NCBI GenBank assembly: GCA_014360825.1
Contig: JACIWT010000001.1
Coordinates: 1 to 64,000, forward strand
Source: Chloroflexota bacterium
GTDB lineage: Bacteria > Chloroflexota > Anaerolineae > UBA2200 > JACIWT01
Reading direction: 5' to 3'
Length of the DNA stretch: 64,000 bases
Shown: in pieces, positions 17,245-23,931 of the stretch
How positions within the stretch are numbered: position 1 is the first letter of the stretch
How the letters are laid out: each line of letters begins with the position of its first letter
Notes under the pieces: generated by a model
Databases searched by the model: none
What the model saw: the letters and a program-made list of their open reading frames with translations, nothing else
What the model was told of the DNA's origin: nothing
Program-made: the position numbers and the translations under genes

Positions 17245-17919
17245 CTACCTAATAACCAATTTATAACCAACACCCCATACTGTTTCGATATGCACTTCGC
17301 TGCCAGCCAGTCTTTCTCGTAATCGTGCCACGTGCACGTCTACCGTGCGCGTGCCGCCGAAATAGTCGTACCCCCAAACTTGATCGAGGAGTTGGTCACG
17401 GGTGAAAACACGGCCCGGGTTTTCGGCGAGGGTTGTGAGCAAGTCGAATTCCTTGCTGCGCAGACGGATGGGTTGACCCTTGACGGTTACTTCCCGTCGA
17501 TCACGATCAATGCGCAATTGGCCGAGGTCAATGGTGAGGTGCGGACGATGAGGCATCTGGGCACGGCGCAAGACAGCCTTCACCCGCGCTACCAACTCCC
17601 GTGGGTTGAAGGGCTTGGTGATGTAATCGTCAGCCCCCAGTTCTAGACCCACCACCTTATCTACATCATCGCTTTTCGCAGTCAGCATAATAATGGGTAC
17701 AAAGTTACCCTCTCGTCGCAACTGCCGGCATACTTCCCAGCCGTCTATCTGGGGTAACATGATGTCCAGCACAATGAGGTCCGGCTTTTGCTCGCGAACC
17801 AGCTTCAGAGCATCGGCTCCATTCCGTGCGCCATACACTTGAAAGCCCTCTTTGCTTAAATAGAGCCTCGCCAGTTCCACGATGTTCTTTTCATCATCCA
17901 CAATCAGAACGGTAGTCAT
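17245..17919 (-). CDS. OmpR/PhoB-family response regulator
   Basis: The 224-residue protein has a receiver domain with DDE at 8-10, phosphoacceptor Asp52 (IVLDIMLPQIDGWE), Thr in MLTAKSDD and Lys in ITKPF, then a winged-helix DNA-binding domain (RLRSKEFDLLTTLAENPGRV, RTVDVHVARLRERL). ATG 17919 (MTTVLIVDDE) is used; an upstream start would add 13 residues not found in the family. The cognate kinase gene follows after 6 nt. A -10-like TATAAT lies just upstream, giving a very short leader. Confidence 0.93.
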   Translation of the reverse strand: MTTVLIVDDEKNIVELARLYLSKEGFQVYGARNGADALKLVREQKPDLIVLDIMLPQIDGWEVCRQLRREGNFVPIIMLTAKSDDVDKVVGLELGADDYITKPFNPRELVARVKAVLRRAQMPHRPHLTIDLGQLRIDRDRREVTVKGQPIRLRSKEFDLLTTLAENPGRVFTRDQLLDQVWGYDYFGGTRTVDVHVARLRERLAGSEVHIETVWGVGYKLVIR

Positions 17920-17943
17920 AAGGTCTTTAGCCAGTCCTCGAAC

Positions 17944-17973
17944 ATTATACTTTAGCAATCTCTGCTACGCCAA
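17944..17973 (-). promoter_or_regulatory. Promoter of the two-component operon
   Basis: On the minus strand TTGGCG (17968-17973) and TATAAT (17944-17949) are separated by 18 bp. The predicted start of transcription is only about 15-20 nt from the regulator's ATG. Confidence 0.5.
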
Positions 17974-18034
17974 CAGCCAAAAACCGTACTGCGCCAACAG
18001 ATCGTTACCAAGTGATGAGTGCCATTTTGGGAAA

Positions 18035-18095
18035 AGCTGGTGCTTCTCCGGTAAAATTGTTATGGAAAACTATCGACCAGGAGGAAGCACCAGCT
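18035..18095. repeat. Inverted repeat at the relic transposase, possible IS end
   Basis: AGCTGGTGCTTC (18035-18046) and GAAGCACCAGCT (18084-18095) are perfect 12-bp inverted repeats, and the match extends with TCC/GGA allowing a one-base bulge. The right arm abuts an ATG (18096). Confidence 0.55.
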
Positions 18096-18167
18096 ATGGC
18101 CGATTTGGCCTACCGGGAAGTATATCTTATGAACCAGATCGACGCAAGAAAACACCTCATCCAGTGA
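18096..18167 (+). pseudogene. Relic of an IS481-like transposase start
   Basis: A frame beginning at ATG 18096 after GGAGGAAG reads MADLAYREVYLMNQIDARKH and then LIQ before a stop. The NQIDARKHLIQ part resembles the N-terminus of transposases or HTH proteins that continue with a 'TY..TGS...AR.W' helix-turn-helix, which is missing here. It is only 23 codons long. Together with the inverted repeat just upstream it suggests a decayed insertion. Bases 17974-18181 otherwise hold no gene. Confidence 0.35.
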
Positions 18168-18181
18168 GGCAATACGGCGAA

Positions 18182-18211
18182 TTGACAACGTCCAAAGGAG
18201 CGATATATAAT
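18182..18211 (+). promoter_or_regulatory. Promoter of ogt
   Basis: TTGACA (18182-18187) and TATAAT (18206-18211) are perfect hexamers separated by 18 bp, 31 bp before the GTG start of ogt. Confidence 0.8.
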
Positions 18212-18242
18212 GTGTGTACAACGACCATAGGATACGAGAATA

Positions 18243-18755
18243 GTGAAAAGCCTGATCACATGTTGTCGCACCTCTTTCGGCTGGGTGAGCATCGCCGTCT
18301 CCGAAGATTCTATTCTGGCTTTGAGCCTCCCTGCGCCGACACGCGCCAAAGCAGAAACATCTCTCGACCAGTATCGAGGCCCAGAGCACGCTTCAGAGCC
18401 GTTATTTCTGGCTGGGTTGAAAGAAGATCTGCAGCGGTACTTTGAAGGTCTCCCTGTGGATTTCGAACATTACCCCCTCGCGAATGCAGGCACGGCATTC
18501 CAACGCCGGGTATGGGCCATCACGCGGACGATTCCCCGGGGCGAGACGCGCAGTTACGGGTGGATAGCGCGGCAATTAGGCAACCTGGGCTGGGCACGAG
18601 CCGTAGGCCAGGCACTGGCTGCCAACCCGTGGCCGGTAATTGTGCCGTGTCATCGCGTAGTAGGAGCAGGGGGCCGATTGACAGGCTTCGGTGGCGGCCT
18701 GGGGATGAAGGCACGCCTGCTAATGCTTGAGGGGGCAATTACTCTGTCTCGTTGA
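18243..18755 (+). CDS. ogt: Methylated-DNA-[protein]-cysteine S-methyltransferase
   Basis: The 170-residue protein has the active-site motif IVPCHRVV (Cys136), the DNA-binding TIPRGETRSYGWIARQLGN and ARAVGQALAANPWP, and the C-terminal GFGGGLGMKARLLMLEG. It removes methyl groups from O6-methylguanine by irreversible transfer to Cys136. The start is GTG 18243. A consensus promoter lies just upstream and an intrinsic terminator 55 bp downstream, so it is a single-gene unit. No Ada regulatory domain is present. Confidence 0.95.
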   Translation: MKSLITCCRTSFGWVSIAVSEDSILALSLPAPTRAKAETSLDQYRGPEHASEPLFLAGLKEDLQRYFEGLPVDFEHYPLANAGTAFQRRVWAITRTIPRGETRSYGWIARQLGNLGWARAVGQALAANPWPVIVPCHRVVGAGGRLTGFGGGLGMKARLLMLEGAITLSR

Positions 18756-18810
18756 GCCACTAGATGAGACGTATAGCCAGCCACATACTTGGCAAAAGGG
18801 GTCATTGTTG

Positions 18811-18845
18811 CCCCCATTTCGCGCGAGAGATGGGGGTATTTTTAT
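18811..18845 (+). terminator. Intrinsic terminator after ogt
   Basis: CCCCCATTTC (18811-18820) pairs with GAGATGGGGG (18827-18836), giving about ten base pairs with one G-U, followed by TATTTTTAT. This is a good Rho-independent terminator between ogt and the glycosyltransferase operon. Confidence 0.75.
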
Positions 18846-18887
18846 CAACAAGACGGCTCAGTGGGTGTGACATCTAAGGATGGACCC

Positions 18888-19994
18888 ATGCGTATCGGGA
18901 TAGATGCCCGTTTGGTGTATTATCATAAGGCAGGCATTGGCCAATACATTCTCCGCTTGGTGGAGGCACTGGCCAAAGTGAATACCGAGGATGAATTCAT
19001 CATTTGGCAGAGCCGGAAAGATCATGAGCCTATCGTAAATCAACCTAATTTCCAACATCGCCCGCTTTGGACCCCATCCCATCATCGCTTCGAACAGATC
19101 ACTTTGCCACTGGAATTGGCCACAGGCAAAATGGACGTGCTCCATAGCCCCGACTTTATCCCTCCCTTTCGCCGCAACTATCGCTCGGTGATCACCATTC
19201 ATGATCTCGCCTTCTTGCTCTATCCACAATTTCTCACTCGCGAAAGTGCACGCTATTATGGACAGATTGACCAAGCCGTGCGCCATACGGATGCCATCAT
19301 TGCCGTGTCCGAAAGCACCAAGCGCGATGTGATGCGGCTCTTAGGTGTGCCTGCCGATAAAATCGTGGTGGTTTACGAGGCCGCCAACCCCATTTTTCGC
19401 CCCATCTCAAACGCTGAATTGGTGCAGTGGGTGGGGCGTCGCTACCGAATTGGTGGCGATTTTATCCTCTTCGTAAGCACCATTGAGCCTCGCAAAAATG
19501 TATCTACTTTACTGCGGGCTTACCATCGTCTGCTACGTGATTATCGGCCTTCGGTGAAACTAGTATTGGCTGGGGCAACCGGCTGGCTTTTCCAGGATGT
19601 ACTCGATTTGGTAGCGGAACTAGGGCTTAGAGACGATGTGCTTTTCCTAGGTCATGTCACTGCGGAGGAACTGCTCTGGCTTTACAATGCTGCCCGCGTG
19701 TTAGTACATCCGGCTTTCTATGAGGGTTTTGGTTTGACCCCCCTTGAGGCCATGGCCTGTGGCACACCGGTAATTGTATCGAATGTCTCCTCGCTGCCAG
19801 AAGTAGTGGGTGATGCGGGACTGTTTGTCGCCCCTGAGGATGTGGAAGGATGGACGGTTGCAATCTGGCGTGTCCTTAGCGAGGCAGACCTGCGTGCTCA
19901 ACTGCGAGAGAAAGGTTTGCGTCGGGCTAGAGTTTTCTCCTGGAAACGGGCAGCTCTCCAGACGCTCGAGGTCTATCGTCGAGTTACAGGATGA
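18888..19994 (+). CDS. GT4-family glycosyltransferase
   Basis: The 368-residue GT-B protein begins MRIGIDARLVYYHKAGIGQY, with the N-terminal Gly-rich acceptor-side loop, followed by DVLHSPDFIPP and VITIHDLAFLLYP. The nucleotide-sugar lobe shows FVSTIEPRKNVSTLL and FYEGFGLTPLEAMACGTPVI, the EX7E motif of retaining GT4 enzymes. ATG 18888 is chosen; the upstream extension to 18789 runs through the terminator hairpin. It is first of three glycosyltransferase genes on this strand (next start 28 bp away), pointing to assembly of a surface polysaccharide or glycolipid. The sugar is not predictable. Confidence 0.9.
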   Translation: MRIGIDARLVYYHKAGIGQYILRLVEALAKVNTEDEFIIWQSRKDHEPIVNQPNFQHRPLWTPSHHRFEQITLPLELATGKMDVLHSPDFIPPFRRNYRSVITIHDLAFLLYPQFLTRESARYYGQIDQAVRHTDAIIAVSESTKRDVMRLLGVPADKIVVVYEAANPIFRPISNAELVQWVGRRYRIGGDFILFVSTIEPRKNVSTLLRAYHRLLRDYRPSVKLVLAGATGWLFQDVLDLVAELGLRDDVLFLGHVTAEELLWLYNAARVLVHPAFYEGFGLTPLEAMACGTPVIVSNVSSLPEVVGDAGLFVAPEDVEGWTVAIWRVLSEADLRAQLREKGLRRARVFSWKRAALQTLEVYRRVTG

Positions 19995-20022
19995 CAAATA
20001 CTAGTGCAGTAAAGGCGATGAG

Positions 20023-21261
20023 ATGAATGGCGATGACACACGCAAGCGGATCCTTTTCCTCACTCCCCAATTGCCTTATCCTCCAGAACAAGGCACAGCC
20101 ATTCGCAACTACAACATTATCGCCAACGTAGCCCAGCGACATGAGATTCACCTTCTCTCATTTGTCTCATCCCCGGCGGCCTTGAAAGCCGCGGCACCAT
20201 TACATAGCCTGTGCTGTACACTGGAGTCTGTGCCTGCCCCTAAGCGCACGATATGGCAGCGGCTCTCTTTGTTGGCGACTCCTTGGCCCGACATCGCCCA
20301 TCGCCTGGCCTCGCCCCTGTTCTCTGAGCGCCTTGCCATGATGCTATCGACTCACGACTTCGACGTGCTCCAAGTGGAAGGATTGGAAATGGCTCCGTAC
20401 GGTTATCAGGCACTGGCCCGAAGACAAAACCACCGCCCCTTGCTCGTCTTCGATGCACATAATGCTGAATACCTACTACAACATCGCATTGCCAAGATCG
20501 ATTGGCACACTGCGTGGCGCTGGCCAGGCGCGCTTTATTCCACTGTTCAGTGGCTCAAATTACGCCGCTATGAAGGTGATTTCTGCCATCGCGTTGATGC
20601 AGTGGTGGCCGTCTCAGATGCCGATGCCCAAGCACTGGCCCGGCTCGTCCCCGGGCTCAAGCCTCTGGTACTTCCCAACGGCGTGGACATCGCTTACTAC
20701 CAGGCTCCGGATATCGTGCCCGCTGCCTTAGGTCCTGAGGCCTTGGTTTTCACTGGTAAAATGGACTTCCGGCCCAATGTGGATGCGGTGCTCTGGTTTG
20801 CAAACGAAGTTTTGCCGCTCATCCGCGAGCGCGCGCCACAGGCACGTTTCTACATCGTTGGCAAGAATCCTCACGCCCGCCTCGATGTCCTCCGTGAACG
20901 ACCTGAGGTGGTGGTTACTGGTTATGTGGAAGATGTACGGCCTTATATCGCCGCAGCAGCAGTCTACGTCGTCCCAATGCGCACAGGGGGTGGCACCCGG
21001 CTCAAAGTACTGGAGGCGATGGCAATGGGCAAAGCCATTGTCTCGACCACCCTTGGCTGCGAAGGTGTGTACCTCCAAAATGGCTACGAAGCCCTATTGG
21101 CAGACACACCGCGTGACTTCGCTGATGCAGTGTTAGCCCTCCTGGCCAACGGGCCACGTCGAGCCGAGTTGGGGCAAGCCGCCGCTTTTTTCGTCGCTGA
21201 ACATTACGACTGGCGAAGGTTGGTTCCACGCCTGGAACAAGTGTACGAAGGTGATCCATGA
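20023..21261 (+). CDS. GT4-family glycosyltransferase
   Basis: The 412-residue GT-B protein opens with ILFLTPQLPYPPEQGTAIRNYN, typical of sugar transferases of the PEP-CTERM/EpsH type. It has the donor-site motifs FTGKMDFRPNVDAVLWFANEVLP and GGGTRLKVLEAMAMGKAIVSTTLGCEGV in its C-terminal half. It overlaps the next gene by 4 bp (ATGA) and follows another GT4 gene. It likely adds one sugar in the pathway encoded by this operon, on the cytoplasmic membrane face. No membrane segment is seen. Confidence 0.88.
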   Translation: MNGDDTRKRILFLTPQLPYPPEQGTAIRNYNIIANVAQRHEIHLLSFVSSPAALKAAAPLHSLCCTLESVPAPKRTIWQRLSLLATPWPDIAHRLASPLFSERLAMMLSTHDFDVLQVEGLEMAPYGYQALARRQNHRPLLVFDAHNAEYLLQHRIAKIDWHTAWRWPGALYSTVQWLKLRRYEGDFCHRVDAVVAVSDADAQALARLVPGLKPLVLPNGVDIAYYQAPDIVPAALGPEALVFTGKMDFRPNVDAVLWFANEVLPLIRERAPQARFYIVGKNPHARLDVLRERPEVVVTGYVEDVRPYIAAAAVYVVPMRTGGGTRLKVLEAMAMGKAIVSTTLGCEGVYLQNGYEALLADTPRDFADAVLALLANGPRRAELGQAAAFFVAEHYDWRRLVPRLEQVYEGDP

Positions 21262-22412
21262 GCCAGACAACGCGTCAGCGGGTGCGCCTGGCCCTACTAC
21301 GTGCAGTGGCAAAATGGCCCCGTCCACGCTCACAGCGATTGGGTCATCGCATCTTGATTATTCGCCCTGATCACCTCGGTGATTTACTGTTCCTTACACC
21401 CGCCTTACGCATCCTACGCATTGTTTATCCGGGAGCCCACATTACCGCTCTTGTAGGCCCTTGGGCTACTCCTGTGGTAGCGCACAATCCTCACCTCAAT
21501 GCTATCTCGACCTGCGAGTTCCCTGCTTTCACACGTAGAGCCAAGGGTGGGATACTTGCTCCTTACCGGCAATTGTGGCGTGAGGCAAACGAGTTGCGCC
21601 GAGGAACGTATGACTCGGCGGTTATCTTCCGCTTCGATCACTGGTGGGGAGCGATGCTGGTCTGGTTAGCGGGCATCCCCTTCCGCTTAGGCTACGACGT
21701 CCCCGAGTGTAGACCCTTCCTAACGGAGGCAGTGCCCTATATTTGCGGCCGCCACGAGGTAGAACAAAACCTGCACTTGGTCGAGGCCTTGTGCGGCAGG
21801 CCGTTGGCAAAGCCAATAGATCCACGCTTTTATCCATTGGAATACACGCCCACCAATGAGGACCGAGAATCCGTCAGCCAATATCTGGTTGCACGAGGTG
21901 TAGAGCGTGATGCCATTCTTGTAGCAATCCACCCGGGTGCAGGTGCGCCGGTCAAACTGTGGGACCCGGCGAAATATGCGGTTGTGGCCGATGCTTTAGT
22001 CCGCGGATTCAAAGCACAAGTGGTCATCACCGGCGGGCGGGATGAACTGAGTCTGGCCTGGTCCGTAGCCGCGCGCATGATGGCGCCCGCCATTGTTGCT
22101 GCCGGAGAAACGACCATCGGGCAACTGGCAGCCCTTTTCGAGCGCTGTGCCTTGGTCATCGGACCTGATAGTGGGCCGCTGCACTTAGCCGTGGCTGTTG
22201 GCGTGCCCACCGTGCACCTCTATGGGCCAGTGGATACCAACACCTTCGGTCCATGGGGCGACCCAGCCAGGCACATCGTTGTACGCTCAGAGCGGGATTG
22301 TATACCCTGCAATCGCTTGGATTATTCTCCCCAGGAACTTGCTGCCCACCCTTGTGTGCAGGAGATCACCACGGAATCTGTACTGAATGCGGCGCAAAGA
22401 ATATTAGGTTAA
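21258..22412 (+). CDS. GT9 (heptosyltransferase-family) glycosyltransferase
   Basis: In 384 residues the protein shows ILIIRPDHLGDLLFLTPALRILR, the GT9 acceptor-side motif, then AIHPGAGAPVKLWDP and IGPDSGPLHLAVAVGVPTVHLYGPVD, the ADP-heptose/sugar-nucleotide site. GT9 proteins outside lipopolysaccharide makers build other surface glycans, so heptose is not implied. It ends the three-gene operon. A second GT9 gene lies at 51031-52191, sharing the same motifs but not adjacent. Confidence 0.88.
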   Translation: MSQTTRQRVRLALLRAVAKWPRPRSQRLGHRILIIRPDHLGDLLFLTPALRILRIVYPGAHITALVGPWATPVVAHNPHLNAISTCEFPAFTRRAKGGILAPYRQLWREANELRRGTYDSAVIFRFDHWWGAMLVWLAGIPFRLGYDVPECRPFLTEAVPYICGRHEVEQNLHLVEALCGRPLAKPIDPRFYPLEYTPTNEDRESVSQYLVARGVERDAILVAIHPGAGAPVKLWDPAKYAVVADALVRGFKAQVVITGGRDELSLAWSVAARMMAPAIVAAGETTIGQLAALFERCALVIGPDSGPLHLAVAVGVPTVHLYGPVDTNTFGPWGDPARHIVVRSERDCIPCNRLDYSPQELAAHPCVQEITTESVLNAAQRILG

Positions 22413-22433
22413 GACTTTTCACCCAAGTTTTGC

Positions 22434-22456
22434 ATTCTACTGTGTTTCAGTAGAAT
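22434..22456 (+). promoter_or_regulatory. Perfect hairpin/palindrome upstream of the small gene
   Basis: ATTCTACTG (22434-22442) and CAGTAGAAT (22448-22456) form a 9-bp perfect inverted repeat around 5 nt. TTTGCA (22429-22434) and TAGAAT (22451-22456) could be a promoter with the palindrome in its spacer. There is no T tract. The half-site TTCTAYT also occurs in the Rrf2 palindrome at 6838-6862, with a spacing two bases shorter. Confidence 0.45.
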
Positions 22457-22498
22457 ATGAGATGCAGCCTGAGAACGTAAGGGGAGGTGAGTGTTCTA

Positions 22499-22715
22499 AT
22501 GGCAGAGAAAGAATTCTCTCTTGAGAATTGGCTGGTGGAAGGGATGAGAGGCATGCGATCCAGGCTGGAAACAACGCGCATCATGCCCGAGGCGTTCTGG
22601 GAACATCTGCGCAACGCGCGAATCACTCCTCGCGTTCCGTAGTTTAATTGATGCAGCCATCGAGCGAACGGAAAAGAAGCCGGAGAAAAAGACCACCAGA
22701 ATCAAAGTTGAATAG
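22499..22715 (+). pseudogene. Small protein gene broken by a +1 frameshift
   Basis: GGGGAGGTGA 7 nt upstream gives a very strong start at ATG 22499. The frame reads MAEKEFSLENWLVEGMRGMR and on to HLRNAR, then hits TAG after 47 codons. One base further along, the sequence continues in frame as ESLLAFRSLIDAAIERTEKK with a Lys-rich tail ending at TAG 22713-22715. Removing one base near 22619 would give a continuous 71-residue helical, charged protein. Both halves look coding, so this is a recent indel, an assembly error or a programmed shift. I do not recognise the family; the shape is phasin- or nucleoid-like. Confidence 0.6.
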
Positions 22716-22727
22716 GCGACCCTGAAC

Positions 22728-23507
22728 TTGCCACTATTACCGATAGCCAACTTGCCCACAGCATCGAACATCGTCCTCTGTGGATTCCTGGCAACTCTTG
22801 GCACTGGCCTGGCTACGGGCGCAGGGGCATTACCAGTGCTCTTCACGCGCAATGTGTCTGAGCGGGTCCTTGATGCCATGCTTGGTTTCGCCGCAGGGGT
22901 GATGTTGGCTGCTACCGCATTTAGTTTGCTCGTCCCTGCTATCCAACAGGGCGGTGTGTGGATCACCATCTGCGGCTTGCTTCTGGGGGCAGCCTTTTTA
23001 TCCCTGATGGACCGGCTGGTTCCGCACGCGCATTTCATCGCCGGTCCTGAGGGTCCCTCATCTTCGCTGCGCCGCATCTGGTTGCTCGTGCTGGCTATTA
23101 CGCTGCACAATTTTCCCGAAGGTCTAGCGGTTGGCGTCGGCTTCGGCAGCGGCAATCTCTCCAGAGCAGTCGTGCTCGCTATCGCTATCGCCTTGCAAAA
23201 CATGCCCGAGGGCCTGGCTGTAGCATTGCCCCTGGCCCGTGAGGGCTACTCTCGTCTACGCGCATTTGGATATGCTGCCCTCACCGGTATGGCCGAACCA
23301 ATCGCTGGCCTTCTCGGCGCAGCGGCGGTGAGTGCAGCGCAATCGGTATTGCCCCTGGGTTTGGCATTTGCCGGCGGGGCTATGCTTTTCGTGGTCAGCG
23401 ATGAGATCATTCCCGAAACTCACCGCCGAGGCTTTGAGCGTGAGGGCACTTTTGGGGTCATCCTTGGTTTCGCAGTGATGATGCTGCTAGATAACCTTTT
23501 TGGTTGA
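22728..23507 (+). CDS. ZIP-family divalent metal transporter (GufA/ZupT-like)
   Basis: The 259-residue membrane protein has eight predicted helices and the two metal-binding helices with HNFPEGLAVGVGFG and QNMPEGLAVALPLA, the paired motif of the GufA branch of ZIP importers of Zn, Fe or Mn. The Gln in the second copy is usual for that branch. The start is probably TTG 22728, although no clear Shine-Dalgarno is present and an upstream frame could have been disturbed. It lies 12 bp after the broken small gene. It has no operon partner downstream. Confidence 0.88.
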   Translation: MPLLPIANLPTASNIVLCGFLATLGTGLATGAGALPVLFTRNVSERVLDAMLGFAAGVMLAATAFSLLVPAIQQGGVWITICGLLLGAAFLSLMDRLVPHAHFIAGPEGPSSSLRRIWLLVLAITLHNFPEGLAVGVGFGSGNLSRAVVLAIAIALQNMPEGLAVALPLAREGYSRLRAFGYAALTGMAEPIAGLLGAAAVSAAQSVLPLGLAFAGGAMLFVVSDEIIPETHRRGFEREGTFGVILGFAVMMLLDNLFG

Positions 23508-23581
23508 AGCATCGCATAGCCCAGAATCGCGGCATCTGGGAGAGGCTAGCTCTTCTGGGATGACCGCGCAGTTTCCACCAC

Positions 23582-23636
23582 TTGGCGAAAAACAAAATAA
23601 CACATTATAATCTGTGACTGTTATAATCTGTGACTG
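23582..23636 (+). repeat. 16-bp tandem duplication carrying a -10 box, upstream of secG
   Basis: TTATAATCTGTGACTG occurs twice in perfect tandem (23605-23620 and 23621-23636). Each copy carries TATAAT (23606-23611, 23622-23627). TTGGCG at 23582-23587 is 18 bp from the first TATAAT, so the upstream copy is the better promoter; the second would start transcription one and a half turns later. Confidence 0.75.
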
Positions 23637-23641
23637 GCAAA

Positions 23642-23661
23642 AGGCAGGAGTTGTCCTGCCT
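23642..23661 (+). other. Hairpin in the secG leader
   Basis: AGGCAGGA (23642-23649), loop GTTG and TCCTGCCT (23654-23661) make a perfect 8-bp stem with a 4-nt loop directly after the duplicated -10 boxes. It may protect the 5' end of the transcript or be a protein site. It has no U tract. Confidence 0.5.
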
Positions 23662-23692
23662 CAAGCAAATAAATTCAGCGTGAGGGGTTGCA

Positions 23693-23914
23693 TTGACCAT
23701 CTATCTCAACATTGTTCAGATCATTCTGTCCATCGCTTTGATCGCTTTGATCATATTGCAGGCGAAAGGCGGGAGCCTGCAACGCATGTTCGGTGGCGAA
23801 GGCGTAGTGTTCACCAAGCGCCGGGGTGCAGAGAAGGTGCTTTTCAATATCACCGTCGGTCTGATTGTAGTTTTCTTTGCATTTTCCTTGCTTAACGTTA
23901 TTCTGCAGAGATAA
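23693..23914 (+). CDS. secG: Preprotein translocase subunit SecG
   Basis: The 73-residue protein has two hydrophobic helices (about 4-22 and 52-70) joined by the SecG loop ILQAKGGSLQRMFGGEG with the GG-containing amphipathic segment. It assists SecYE during protein export. The start is TTG 23693 with GAGGGG upstream. The tandem promoter repeat and hairpin precede it. A binding-protein gene follows 17 bp downstream and may be cotranscribed. Confidence 0.92.
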   Translation: MTIYLNIVQIILSIALIALIILQAKGGSLQRMFGGEGVVFTKRRGAEKVLFNITVGLIVVFFAFSLLNVILQR

Positions 23915-23931
23915 CCCTGTCGGGGGCTGTC

